The notes below the pieces were generated by a model. The model was not told where the DNA came from and made no database searches. It was given only the letters and a program-made list of their open reading frames with translations. From SXRF01 sp964624555 (GTDB taxonomy: Bacteria; Pseudomonadota; Alphaproteobacteria; Rickettsiales; SXRF01), in contig CAZUXB010000029.1 of NCBI GenBank assembly GCA_964624555.1, positions 1 to 28,770 on the forward strand: 28,770 bases of DNA, in the 5' to 3' direction. Positions 7,980 to 16,188 of this stretch are shown piece by piece (the first letter of the stretch is position 1; every line of letters begins with the position of its first letter). The position numbers and the translations under genes are program-made.

Positions 7980-8129
7980 CTTAGATTCTGTCGACATTCA
8001 CGCTAGGCAGTTAGCGAAAATGTTGTTTTCGAGAACCGGAACGGAGCGTACGTTATAGTACGTGAGTACCGGAAGCGCAGAAAACGGCATTTGCAGCAAG
8101 GCATAGTAGTGAATGTAGGCAGAACCTAG
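7980..8129. repeat. 150-bp imperfect palindromic element
   Basis: The two halves are inverted copies along almost their whole length. Outer arms are CTTAGATTCTG...CATTCAC (from 7980) and GTGAATG...GGCAGAACCTAG (to 8129). Inner arms run through GTTTTC/GAAAAC and AACCGGAA/TACCGGAA to a centre around ACGTTATAGTACGT. The element occupies most of the kdsA/unknown-gene spacer, and its right edge contains the stop codon (8126-8128) of the upstream minus-strand gene. The composition and the CCGGAA...GCGCAGAAAAC core resemble the dispersed palindromic repeats I associate with Rickettsiales-type genomes (from memory, unchecked). It has no coding capacity and could be a non-autonomous mobile repeat. Confidence 0.75.
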
Positions 8130-8698
8130 TGTATGACCACCTTATTGAATTCGGAAGCACATTCGCAATCGCTCAGCACCGTGGTACAGCGGCGCAGCTC
8201 CCCAAGCATTGAGTCGTAGAGGCTGCGTTTGGCCTCATTGAGCTTGCCCAGTTCTCCAATGATGAGCATTATCATGGCCAGATAGCCGCTGACCCCGGCG
8301 AGTGTAACATATTGGGAAAAATTATCCTGTACTATGGTTGCGTGCACTTTTCCGATGGCAATATTCTGCAGGATTTTCTGCCACATATCCAGTTTCTTTG
8401 CGGTCATGTCGACAAAATTTATCGAATCATCCATGAGTGCGGTTTTGGCTTCTGATGGGCGGATCCGGGCAATGGTAATGCTATTATGTTTCAGGTTAGC
8501 GATAGCCTGTTTAAGGTCATCTTGGCCAGCCAGTTGCTCCAGGATACGCTGTACTGCCGCCGATGCCTGGCCGGCATCGGATATTACAGCAGAGGCGCGG
8601 CTGGTAAGCGGCAGCATCTGGTAGCGGTTCTGCATGTCACTAAAATTTCCAATTTTCATTATTGCAGAATTTAAAATATTAGCTGTCTGGCGATGCAT
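8126..8698 (-). CDS. Hypothetical protein, 190 residues
   Basis: I do not recognise a family. ATG 8698 follows AGGAAA at about 6 nt, a good ribosome binding site, which supports a real gene. The protein is mostly helical, with an Ala/Gln-rich stretch at about 40-65. One hydrophobic segment near residues 130-150 (YLAMIMLIIGELG) could be a membrane or buried helix, and the C-terminal tail contains three Cys (RRC, SDCEC). There is no signal peptide. The stop codon sits in the edge of the 150-bp palindrome, so the natural C-terminus may have been changed by the insertion. Its position between galE and kdsA gives no clear functional clue. Confidence 0.6.
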   Translation of the reverse strand: MHRQTANILNSAIMKIGNFSDMQNRYQMLPLTSRASAVISDAGQASAAVQRILEQLAGQDDLKQAIANLKHNSITIARIRPSEAKTALMDDSINFVDMTAKKLDMWQKILQNIAIGKVHATIVQDNFSQYVTLAGVSGYLAMIMLIIGELGKLNEAKRSLYDSMLGELRRCTTVLSDCECASEFNKVVIH

Positions 8699-8810
8699 GG
8701 TCTTTTCCTGGCTGTTTGAAGATTATAATTATGGCTCTGTAATCATTTTAAGCACAAAAATCTTAAACAAGGATAAACAATACTTTGCTTTTATGTAGAA
8801 TTTTATGTTT

Positions 8811-9785
8811 TTATAAATTCTTACTATGCCATTGGAAAGCAGAGCTTATTATACTGTCTATATCGCCATAACGTGGCTTAAATCCTAGTTCTTTAACGGC
8901 GGCGCTGTTATCGGCGACCAGGCGGGCTGGGTCACCGGCGCGGCGTGGTTTGAAGGAATGTGGCACCGGGTGGCCGAGTTTGGTAAACCCAGCCAGTATA
9001 TCATTGATAGAATTTCCTACGCCATTCCCTAGATTATAGGCAGCGGGTGGTTTCCCTGCCAGCAGGTGTTCCAGCGCCAATATATGTGCGGCGGCAAGGT
9101 CGAGGACGTGGATATAATCGCGAATTGCGGTACCGTCTGGGGTTGGGTAATCATTTCCGTAAACTTCAAGTTCTGGGGTACGACCAAGTGCGGCAAAGCA
9201 GGCGCGGGGGATAAGGTGCGATTCCGGCTGGTGGTTTTCGCCGATATCGCCATCGAAAGACGCTCCGGCCGCGTTGAAATAGCGCAGGGCCATCCATGCT
9301 GGGCCACCGGCATTGTGGAAATCGGCGAGGAGTTGCTCGAACAGGAGTTTTGACCAGCCATAAGGGTTTTTGGGTTGGAGGCGGTGCGATTCCGGTATCG
9401 GAACTGTCTGCGGTTCGCCGTAAACAGCGGCTGTAGAAGAAAACACTAAGGCTTTTACGCCAGAGTTTTTGAGTGTTTCCATGAAAGCCAGTTTGCAGGC
9501 GAAATTATTTTCGTAATATTTAATTGGATTGATGACTGATTCACCAACTTCGATGGAGCCAGCGAGATCGATGACCGCTTCTATTTTATATTCATCAATT
9601 GTTGCGGCGACTGCCCCGCTATTGGCGACATGGGCTTCCACCAGCGGGCCGAATTTGACAAAATCGCGGTATCCGGTGCAGAGATTATCGAGCGTAACCG
9701 GAAGATACCCGGCCTTGTCGAGCGTTTTGCACACATGCGCGCCGATATATCCGGCACCGCCTACAACTAGAACTGATTTTTTCAT
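8811..9785 (-). CDS. galE: UDP-glucose 4-epimerase
   Basis: This 324-residue short-chain dehydrogenase/reductase-type epimerase interconverts UDP-glucose and UDP-galactose using bound NAD+. The N-terminal glycine motif is GGAGYIG (residues 9-15). Catalytic Tyr142 and Lys146 are in NPYGWSK, with the upstream Ser/Thr cluster in FSSTAAVYGEP. The substrate-domain motifs LRYFNAAGA and RDYIHVLDLAAAH and the C-terminal RRAGDPARLVA are all present. Length is normal for GalE. ATG 9785 has a modest GAAGG ribosome binding site at 8 nt. Its place beside the exopolysaccharide locus suggests that it supplies UDP-galactose (or UDP-GalNAc) for surface polysaccharide. Related UDP-hexose epimerases with other specificity cannot be excluded. 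Confidence 0.93.
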   Translation of the reverse strand: MKKSVLVVGGAGYIGAHVCKTLDKAGYLPVTLDNLCTGYRDFVKFGPLVEAHVANSGAVAATIDEYKIEAVIDLAGSIEVGESVINPIKYYENNFACKLAFMETLKNSGVKALVFSSTAAVYGEPQTVPIPESHRLQPKNPYGWSKLLFEQLLADFHNAGGPAWMALRYFNAAGASFDGDIGENHQPESHLIPRACFAALGRTPELEVYGNDYPTPDGTAIRDYIHVLDLAAAHILALEHLLAGKPPAAYNLGNGVGNSINDILAGFTKLGHPVPHSFKPRRAGDPARLVADNSAAVKELGFKPRYGDIDSIISSAFQWHSKNL

Positions 9786-9882
9786 AATAAAGCCTTCATA
9801 TCTTTTATTTAGGTGAGTAATTTAACGGCAAAGAAGTTTACGTGCAATACGGATGCTGTAAAAAGGTATAAAAAATCATCCA

Positions 9883-10995
9883 CTATTTTGGAGCGATACC
9901 AGCACCTTGTTGAGGTTTTGCCATAGGTATCGAACAGGTTGAGCCACCACCCGGACTTTCAAAGATAACTCCAATTTTTGAACAGGAATCTTTAAAGGTT
10001 TTTAGCTCACTGGCAATATTGTATTTTGCAGTTATTTTTCCTCCACTCGGTACACCTATCGCAATTCCATTATCCGATGGATGAGCTATATCTACATTCT
10101 GACCAACAATGGTGGAATCTTTAGTGGTACTGCCGACCTTAATATCGCCACCAGCCCTTAAATTGCCACCTGCTTCACCAGCGATAGTAATATTAGAAAC
10201 TGCTTGTACCCTTGCGCCAGGAGCGTATTCAGTTTCTTTAGCTGTCGATTGCGCAGTTACGCTGCCACCGGACTTAACCAAGCCTTTTATAGTGCCACCA
10301 ACTGAAACATCGCCACCTATGGAGGCGGAAACAGCACCACCGATATTGCCTTTCGTGACATTGACATTTCCTTTGGCACGAACATCTGTCGCGGCCAGAT
10401 CACCGCTGGTAACATTAATATCTTTGCCAGCATATATTTTATTATGCCCATCGGTTTTTTTAGCTGTGACACTTCCGCCGGATACGATGTCAGTGTAAGC
10501 ACCGGATTCACCGCCTATTGTGACATCTTTTACTGCTCGTATAGAAGAACTTTTGGTGTTACCTTTAATATCAATGCTGCCACCAGATAAAAGCCCTGTG
10601 CCCATTCCTAATCCGCTGCGAATCTTTATATCGCCACCTGCTTCTATGGAATAAGCTTTTTCACCAGTACCATTAACATCAACATTACCAGTGGCAATCA
10701 GTACAGAAGGTAATGTGCCGACATATTCAAAATTGCCATTAGCTTTTATTAAGCTGGTACCTGCAGGAATATTTTCTATTTTTCCGGCGGCAGCTTCACC
10801 AATTTTTTGGTCGCCTTTGTAGAAGTATACTTTACCTTCCGGAACATTCAAAGAACCAGGAGATGTTTTGCTGGCTACGCCTTTGGCGACATTCCCAATT
10901 TTCTGATCAATATCTGCCGTGGATGCTTGCAGATATTCATTTAAACCCTGTATGCTACTGGAAAAGTTTTCGCTACTTGGTACGGCAAATTCCAT
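9883..10995 (-). CDS. Predicted beta-solenoid repeat protein, function unknown
   Basis: This 370-residue protein has no signal peptide or membrane segment. From about residue 100 to 335 it is built of roughly 12 imperfect repeats of 16-23 residues. Each begins with a Gly-rich turn and a short strand: GGDIKI, GGSIDI, VKDVTI, GGSVTA, GKDINV, KGNVNV, GGDVSV, GGSVTA, VSNITI, GGDIKV, GQNVDI, GGKITA. This is the pattern of a right-handed beta-helix, resembling bactofilin, FapA/DUF342 or haemagglutinin-type solenoids without clear membership of any. The N-terminal ~60 residues are helical and polar; the C-terminal tail holds two Cys and a Pro/Gly-rich end. AAGGA lies about 8 nt before ATG. It sits between the glycosyltransferase and galE in the same orientation. 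A cytoskeletal or scaffold role linked to envelope polysaccharide is possible but only inferred. Confidence 0.75.
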   Translation of the reverse strand: MEFAVPSSENFSSSIQGLNEYLQASTADIDQKIGNVAKGVASKTSPGSLNVPEGKVYFYKGDQKIGEAAAGKIENIPAGTSLIKANGNFEYVGTLPSVLIATGNVDVNGTGEKAYSIEAGGDIKIRSGLGMGTGLLSGGSIDIKGNTKSSSIRAVKDVTIGGESGAYTDIVSGGSVTAKKTDGHNKIYAGKDINVTSGDLAATDVRAKGNVNVTKGNIGGAVSASIGGDVSVGGTIKGLVKSGGSVTAQSTAKETEYAPGARVQAVSNITIAGEAGGNLRAGGDIKVGSTTKDSTIVGQNVDIAHPSDNGIAIGVPSGGKITAKYNIASELKTFKDSCSKIGVIFESPGGGSTCSIPMAKPQQGAGIAPK

Positions 10996-11100
10996 TTTAT
11001 GGTTCCTTACATAAACTTCCTAATGTTTCGATTCTAACACAAACATGTTAATAGAAATATAAAAGTTTTGTGAAGGTTTTGCGGAGTGGTTTGTAACTAT

Positions 11101-12309
11101 CTAAGAGGCTGTTTTTAATAATCTTTCATAATGCGCCAGATAGCTGTCGACCATATTATCCACGCTGGAACTTTCCACAAGTGGTTTGGTATATTGTTCA
11201 AGGTTTTGCAATATTTTATCGTCATTTACGGCGCGGATGATGGCGTCAGCCAGTGAGCGCGGGTTTCCCGGCTCGAAAAGCAGCCCGGTTTTTTCATGGT
11301 GCACGAATTCCGGTATCGCTCCGATATTACTGCCGATAACACCGAGGCCATAAGCGGCGGCCTCAACGATTACCACCGGAGCGTTCTCATACCATAATGA
11401 TGGTATAAGCAGCCAGTCGCTTTTGCGGAAGATGGCGTCTTTTTCATCGCCGCTGATATAGCCGATATATTTGATACGCTTGTCTTCTTGGGCAAGTTCG
11501 GTGAATTTATCGGCATAGACACCTTTCCCGGCAATTGAAAATTCAAAATCGAGATCGGCGGGAAGTAGTTTCAGGGCGGCAAGCAGAACCTCGCAGCCTT
11601 TTTCGATGGTCAGGCGGGCGGCGAATAAAAATTTGCGGGTTTGCTTTTCGCTGGGGCGGTAGATGATTGTGCTGGGCAATACGATACCGTTGCGGACAAC
11701 AGCAGTTGTTCCCGCTATAATTCCGGCTTCGATATGTTTATCGATAAGGAACTGTGACGGGCTACAGAACATATCGACATCGCGGGTGGTGCGTATATGC
11801 CAGCCGCGGTAGATACGGCAGCCAAGCTGCGGCGCGGTGCATAGTTTCAGCGCTTTTGTAAGGAGCAGGGCGCGTGGGCAGAGCAGGTGGTAATCATGGG
11901 CGGTGTGGATGACTGGGATTCCCGCTTTTTTCGCCATGCGCCAGATGGAGGCGGACAGACCATCGATCAGGTGGGTATGTAATATGTCCGGTTTTTTTTC
12001 GGCAAGGATTTCCCTGAAGCGCCGGGCGGCATCATTGTTCCAGGCATCGCGCAGGTGCCACAGGGCTTTTTCATAGCCTTTCCTGTCACTACGTTCCCAG
12101 CTCCAGTAAATATTTTTTGGAAAAAAGCGGATGACTTCAACGCCGTTGCGTATTTCCACCGGATATGGTTCGCTGCCTGGGGAGCAGGTAGACACAACAG
12201 TAACGTGGTGGCCACGCTCGACCAGCCTTTCTGCGAGCATGGCGACTATCAGTTCTGCTCCGCCAGCCATTATCGGCGGGTAGATATTATTGGCGATTAT
12301 AATATTCAT
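11101..12309 (-). CDS. GT4-family glycosyltransferase
   Basis: The 402-residue product is a GT-B glycosyltransferase of family 4. The N-terminal domain opens with IYPPIMAGGAELIVAMLAERL, the usual donor-side Gly loop after a first beta strand, and has HTAHDYHLLCPRAL (about 140-153) as in many capsule GT4 enzymes. The C-terminal nucleotide-sugar domain has FAARLTIEKG and the E-x7-E signature in SLWYENAPVVIVEAAAYG (about 303-320). It probably transfers a sugar from a nucleotide donor to the growing lipid-linked repeat unit at the inner membrane face. Sugar specificity cannot be read. It is the third gene of the leftward arm, 20 bp after the wzc-like gene, and so is likely co-transcribed. Confidence 0.9.
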   Translation of the reverse strand: MNIIIANNIYPPIMAGGAELIVAMLAERLVERGHHVTVVSTCSPGSEPYPVEIRNGVEVIRFFPKNIYWSWERSDRKGYEKALWHLRDAWNNDAARRFREILAEKKPDILHTHLIDGLSASIWRMAKKAGIPVIHTAHDYHLLCPRALLLTKALKLCTAPQLGCRIYRGWHIRTTRDVDMFCSPSQFLIDKHIEAGIIAGTTAVVRNGIVLPSTIIYRPSEKQTRKFLFAARLTIEKGCEVLLAALKLLPADLDFEFSIAGKGVYADKFTELAQEDKRIKYIGYISGDEKDAIFRKSDWLLIPSLWYENAPVVIVEAAAYGLGVIGSNIGAIPEFVHHEKTGLLFEPGNPRSLADAIIRAVNDDKILQNLEQYTKPLVESSSVDNMVDSYLAHYERLLKTAS

Positions 12310-12329
12310 CTCAGGCAGTCGTATTATTA

Positions 12330-14045
12330 CTATTCAGCTTTGTATAGTATATTATACAGCCATTTCGGGATATAAAATTTCCTGCCGACCATTACCGTTC
12401 CGATAATTTTACCACCCACTGATGATACCAGGCGTTTCACTTCCTTGGTAACCGGGGCGCGGGTGCGTTCTGCTTCTACCACCAGCACGCTGCCGCTAAC
12501 CTGTTTGGCGATGGACTGCGCAACTTCATCCTTCAGTACGCCGGAATTGGGTATAATCGTCCAGCTGTTATTGTAGCGGTTGGCGAATTCAAAATGCGCC
12601 TGCTGGAAGTTCTGGCGTAATTCCTCGGTGTTTATCAGCAATACATTTTTGCCCTGTTTCTTTGCCATGTTTGCCAGGTCGCTGGTCACGTTATCGACAC
12701 CTTCATTTTCGTAACTGCTCATGAACTGGATTATCGGTTGCGGAACATCGGAGAGCAAATGTTCAATATTATTATAAAGCTGCATAGCACCGTCTTTTTT
12801 GGGGAAGGTGGCCAGCACTGGCAGCTTCAGGGCGTTCAGCAACTGGTGTGGATTGCGGAAACGCTGGTCCATTACTTCGCGGACCAGAACTGCTATACCA
12901 CCGAAAACCACTCCGGCGATCATTGATACCAGAAGCATAAGGGTTTTGCGTGGGCGGGCATGTTTAACCGGGATGCTTGGCGCATCAACTACTGCAATGC
13001 TGGTTATTTTTTTCTCGCCAAGGGTTTCGTTGATACGTGCTTCCTCGCTTTTTGTGAGGTAGTTTTTATAATTATCTTCGTCAGTCTGAACCTGCCGCAT
13101 TAGGTCATTATACTGCGAGCGTTGCTCTTCCAGTTCCCTGATGCGCTTGTCGATACCGACCATCTGTTCCGACAACATGCTGTCCTTAGCGGCGATATTC
13201 AGGTTTTTCTGGCGGATATCGAGCTGGCGTTTAGCTTCGGCGATTTCCTGTCTGATTGCTTTTAGGGCCGGGCTGTCAGAGCGGTAGGTTGCCAGCATTT
13301 CGGTTTCCCGGTCATGCAGTTCGGCAAGTTTATTCTGCGCGTCATCTACCGATTGGAAGGCAACGGTTGCGGCATTACTTTTCTGTTTAAGCAGTTCGCT
13401 TAGTTCGGCTTCGATGGAGGAAATCCCAACCGCCGACTTGAAGTTACGCATTGCCTTTTGCGATTTGTTTAATTTTTCGGCGGACTGTTTCACCTGTTCC
13501 TGCAGGAAGGCGGTTTGCGGTTTATTGAAGATTTCCAGTTGCCGGTCTATGAACATATCTTGGATAGTGCTGACAATTTCTGCTGCTACTTCCGGACTTT
13601 CATTGAGTGCGTCAATGTCAATAACGTTGCTTTGCTGGCTGGATTTTATGGTCAGGTGCTTGCGAGCCATCCTATCTATTGCGACTTCTATTGGTGAATC
13701 GCTGGTGCCGACACTTTCAGTAATTCCGGGATAGACCCTTTCAAGCCCTATTTTGCTAATGACTGCTTTGAGCAGGTCGTGGCTTTGTAATATATCAAGG
13801 TTCGATTGCATTATTTCGCGGCGGTCATTTTCCGGGATGGGTACTATATTATCGGTCCTGTTGACACCGGCATTGGCATTGGCCCCGAATTTCACCAGCA
13901 GGCTACCTGATGCCTGGTAGAGGGTAGTGGAAAAGATAATTGCCAGGATCCCAGCCACTACGCATAGTAAAAACACCGTGCGGAATATTTTATATTGGCG
14001 AAAAAATGCGGAGATTAAATCCCGTATGGTAAAATTATCTTCCAT
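12330..14045 (-). CDS. Wzz/Wzc-type polysaccharide chain-length protein with degenerate kinase domain
   Basis: This 571-residue inner-membrane protein has the polysaccharide co-polymerase architecture. A cytoplasmic N-terminus is followed by TM1 (about 20-40), a Wzz domain beginning YQASGSLLVKFG, and a long periplasmic coiled coil (about 185-340). A Pro-rich segment (PSIPVKHARPRK) comes before TM2 (about 367-392). The C-terminal ~150 residues align in outline with the bacterial tyrosine-kinase (BY-kinase) domain. However, the P-loop is replaced by SSYENEGVDNVTSD (about 442-455), lacking the GxGKS/T core. The Walker A' Asp-containing motif (normally LLIDxD) reads LLINTEE, and no Tyr-rich tail is present. 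It is probably a non-catalytic chain-length regulator partnering the Wza-like protein, 18 bp downstream of that gene. A phosphorylation switch through this protein is unlikely. Confidence 0.88.
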   Translation of the reverse strand: MEDNFTIRDLISAFFRQYKIFRTVFLLCVVAGILAIIFSTTLYQASGSLLVKFGANANAGVNRTDNIVPIPENDRREIMQSNLDILQSHDLLKAVISKIGLERVYPGITESVGTSDSPIEVAIDRMARKHLTIKSSQQSNVIDIDALNESPEVAAEIVSTIQDMFIDRQLEIFNKPQTAFLQEQVKQSAEKLNKSQKAMRNFKSAVGISSIEAELSELLKQKSNAATVAFQSVDDAQNKLAELHDRETEMLATYRSDSPALKAIRQEIAEAKRQLDIRQKNLNIAAKDSMLSEQMVGIDKRIRELEEQRSQYNDLMRQVQTDEDNYKNYLTKSEEARINETLGEKKITSIAVVDAPSIPVKHARPRKTLMLLVSMIAGVVFGGIAVLVREVMDQRFRNPHQLLNALKLPVLATFPKKDGAMQLYNNIEHLLSDVPQPIIQFMSSYENEGVDNVTSDLANMAKKQGKNVLLINTEELRQNFQQAHFEFANRYNNSWTIIPNSGVLKDEVAQSIAKQVSGSVLVVEAERTRAPVTKEVKRLVSSVGGKIIGTVMVGRKFYIPKWLYNILYKAE

Positions 14046-14063
14046 TGCAAGTGACCGTTATTA

Positions 14064-14801
14064 TTAGCGGTTATAATTATTTGCTGGATTAATCTGGTAA
14101 GACATTCCAAAAGAAGCTGGCAGGAACTGCTGTACGAACTGCTGGAAGTACATATAGACATTACCAACATCACTGCGCGGCACAAACACTACGTCATAGG
14201 CCGCAAGACGTACATCGCTTGCCGGGTCAGCACCGCTCTTGGCAGCATTAAAGTCAACAGAATAAGCTTTAGCTTCTTCACCGTTTTTATGGCGTATAAT
14301 GAGCATATTGCTGGTTCCGGCAGAATTTTTAAGACCACCTGCGCGGGCAATGGCCTGAAGCAGGGTAAGGTTAGGGCCGGCTGTGACAAATTCTCCGGGC
14401 AGGTTCACTTCGCCGGTTACATAGACACGGTTGGGAGCGAAGGAGCGCAATATTATAGAAAGGACGGGGTGACTCAGTTCCATGCTATACTGCTCGGTCA
14501 GGGCTTCTCTTAATTCTTTGACGGTACGTCCGTAGGCTTTAACATCCCGTGCCAGGGTAGTAGAGATCATACCATCAGGCGGAACCATTACCGATTCATC
14601 CAGTTCCGGGCTGAAACGGACCTTGACATCCATGGTGTCGCCAACCTGCAACAGATACGGATCTGGTGGTGGGGCTTCTTTGATGTTCTTGAGCACTGTT
14701 TCTTTAGGTGCTGGCGGCAGATTTGGTGTTTCAGTGCAGCCGGAAACGGCAAAAACTACTGAAGCTGACATCAGGATCGAAATAAAATTTTGCTTTATCA
14801 A
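14064..14801 (-). CDS. Outer-membrane polysaccharide export lipoprotein (Wza-like)
   Basis: The 245-residue protein starts at TTG 14801. This start is preferred because it supplies the basic n-region (MIKQN) of a lipoprotein signal peptide ending in lipobox VSGC (Cys22), and GGAAG lies about 8 nt upstream. The internal ATG at residue 11 would leave no charged n-region. A poly-export domain (about 48-125, with LLQVGDTMDVKV and PPDGMISTTL) is followed by one SLBB domain (about 128-200, VYVTGEVNLPGEF and LLQAIARAGGL). The C-terminal YMYFQQFVQQFLP segment fits the amphipathic helix that forms the outer-membrane ring of Wza. It is shorter than E. coli Wza (one SLBB domain rather than two or more). 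It is first gene of the leftward arm and expected to export the polymer made by the locus. Confidence 0.92.
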   Translation of the reverse strand: MIKQNFISILMSASVVFAVSGCTETPNLPPAPKETVLKNIKEAPPPDPYLLQVGDTMDVKVRFSPELDESVMVPPDGMISTTLARDVKAYGRTVKELREALTEQYSMELSHPVLSIILRSFAPNRVYVTGEVNLPGEFVTAGPNLTLLQAIARAGGLKNSAGTSNMLIIRHKNGEEAKAYSVDFNAAKSGADPASDVRLAAYDVVFVPRSDVGNVYMYFQQFVQQFLPASFGMSYQINPANNYNR

Positions 14802-14967
14802 AATATTAACTTCCGTATTTGGTTATAACACTAAGCTCTGTTACTAAATATTTTGCCTTTGTGCAACTAATATTTGTTAAATATTTTATATTAATCCAAG
14901 CAAGAGCTTGGCAAAAACCAGGGTTTGTGCTACTAGGCACACTTTGAAACGTAACATTGCGAAAATA
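14802..14967. promoter_or_regulatory. Divergent promoter region of the polysaccharide locus
   Basis: This 166-bp AT-rich spacer separates the leftward wza-like arm from the rightward wzy-like arm, so promoters for both must lie in or near it. A perfect inverted repeat CCAAGC-AAGA-GCTTGG (14896-14911) sits roughly mid-way and could be an operator; it has no following T-run. Several TATTTT/AAATATT boxes exist, but I could not choose a convincing -35/-10 pair for either direction. Confidence 0.4.
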
Positions 14968-16188
14968 ATGAAAATATTAGTTTATTTCAGCCTTGCTATA
15001 TATTTTACCTTTTACCTGTTTGAAGGGCCGGTGCGTTATGTTCTCAATATGTTCGGGGCGGATACGCTGATTTTTATCCGCGATATAATACTGGCGGTTC
15101 CGCTGCTTCTGATAATTTTTCTTAAGCAATTCATAAATCATAATATTCACCCGGCTTTTATTGTTTTTGCCTTGGTAATTGCGGTGCATGGGGCAATCAG
15201 CATTCTTAATATCGGGGATCCGTTTATAATAGGCTATTGCACCAAGCTTTTGGTTACGCTTCTGGCGGGGGCGGTGCTTGCCCCTTACCTTATGCAACCC
15301 AACCAGCGGGTGTTGAAGGTTGTCTTTGTTTTCTGGGGGATTACCTTCATTGCCGTATTGCTGGATAAATATTTTATTGCCTATCCGTGGCAGGGTATGG
15401 GAACCACTATTGGTGATGTTCAGGTTGAGATCAGCCGTGACTGGCAGATAAGCGGCGAAGAGAAGCGTGCGGCGGGTTTGATGCGCTCGTCGATAAATGC
15501 GGCAATAATTGAGCCTTTGCTTGCTTTCATACTTATTTTTAATACCCCCAAATACTGGCGGCGACTGGCGATAATGGCGCTTACCACTGTTATGCTCTAC
15601 TGGACCACGCAAAAATCCTCCATATTGGCTTTTTCTTTTACTTGCGGTCTACTGGTAATTGCTTATAAACGCCCGGTTCCGCTGCTTAAAGTTGGTATCA
15701 GCGCGGCATTTATCATGATGATTGCCTTGCCGGTTATTCTCCCACAATTTAATATGCCGCATGAGCGCGGTGTATTCAGCATGGGTTCGTTTTACATGCG
15801 GGTGGAGGAGATATGGCCGAAGGCATGGCTATGGATCGAACGGCATGATGTGTTTCCGTTCGGGGTGGGGTTGGGCGGAATTGGCGGTGCTATGCGTTTT
15901 TATGCGCCCAGAAGTGTTAATTATGCTGATAATATGTATATTTTTATTTATGCTTATTTTGGTCTTCTGGGGTTCGTTTACATGGGGTGGGTATGGTGGA
16001 AAACCATGCTGGTAAGTGGCAAGGCGGGGCCTGATATGGTAATGGCACTTAGCATGATTTCATTTTTGGTGTTTTATGGCGGGGCGATGACCATGATTGA
16101 GGATCAGATGGCATCGTTATTCCTTGGTGCGGCAGTGACCTGGGTTGCTACCAACCATGCCAAACGGAACAGATATGCCATCGAATAA
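14968..16188 (+). CDS. Wzy-like polymerase / O-antigen ligase family membrane protein
   Basis: From ATG 14968 the product is 406 residues with about ten hydrophobic segments. It has a short loop after the fifth or sixth (LDKYFIAYPWQGMG) and a larger periplasmic-type loop at about 260-325 (ERGVFSMGSFYMRVEEIWPKAW...GVGLGGIGGA). The R-x-E/W pattern followed by G-x-G-x-G in the large loop is the hallmark region of Wzy_C/O-antigen ligase proteins. Its likely role is block polymerisation of lipid-linked repeat units in the periplasm; ligation to another acceptor is the alternative. TTG codons at 14908 and 14944 extend the frame, but the added residues are polar and there is no better ribosome site. 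It is first gene of the rightward arm and overlaps the acyltransferase gene by 14 bp. Confidence 0.82.
   Translation: MKILVYFSLAIYFTFYLFEGPVRYVLNMFGADTLIFIRDIILAVPLLLIIFLKQFINHNIHPAFIVFALVIAVHGAISILNIGDPFIIGYCTKLLVTLLAGAVLAPYLMQPNQRVLKVVFVFWGITFIAVLLDKYFIAYPWQGMGTTIGDVQVEISRDWQISGEEKRAAGLMRSSINAAIIEPLLAFILIFNTPKYWRRLAIMALTTVMLYWTTQKSSILAFSFTCGLLVIAYKRPVPLLKVGISAAFIMMIALPVILPQFNMPHERGVFSMGSFYMRVEEIWPKAWLWIERHDVFPFGVGLGGIGGAMRFYAPRSVNYADNMYIFIYAYFGLLGFVYMGWVWWKTMLVSGKAGPDMVMALSMISFLVFYGGAMTMIEDQMASLFLGAAVTWVATNHAKRNRYAIE

Noticed and set aside
14896..14911. CCAAGC-AAGA-GCTTGG as an intrinsic terminator
   Set aside because: The stem is short, no T-run follows on either strand, and it lies between divergent genes where no transcript should end.
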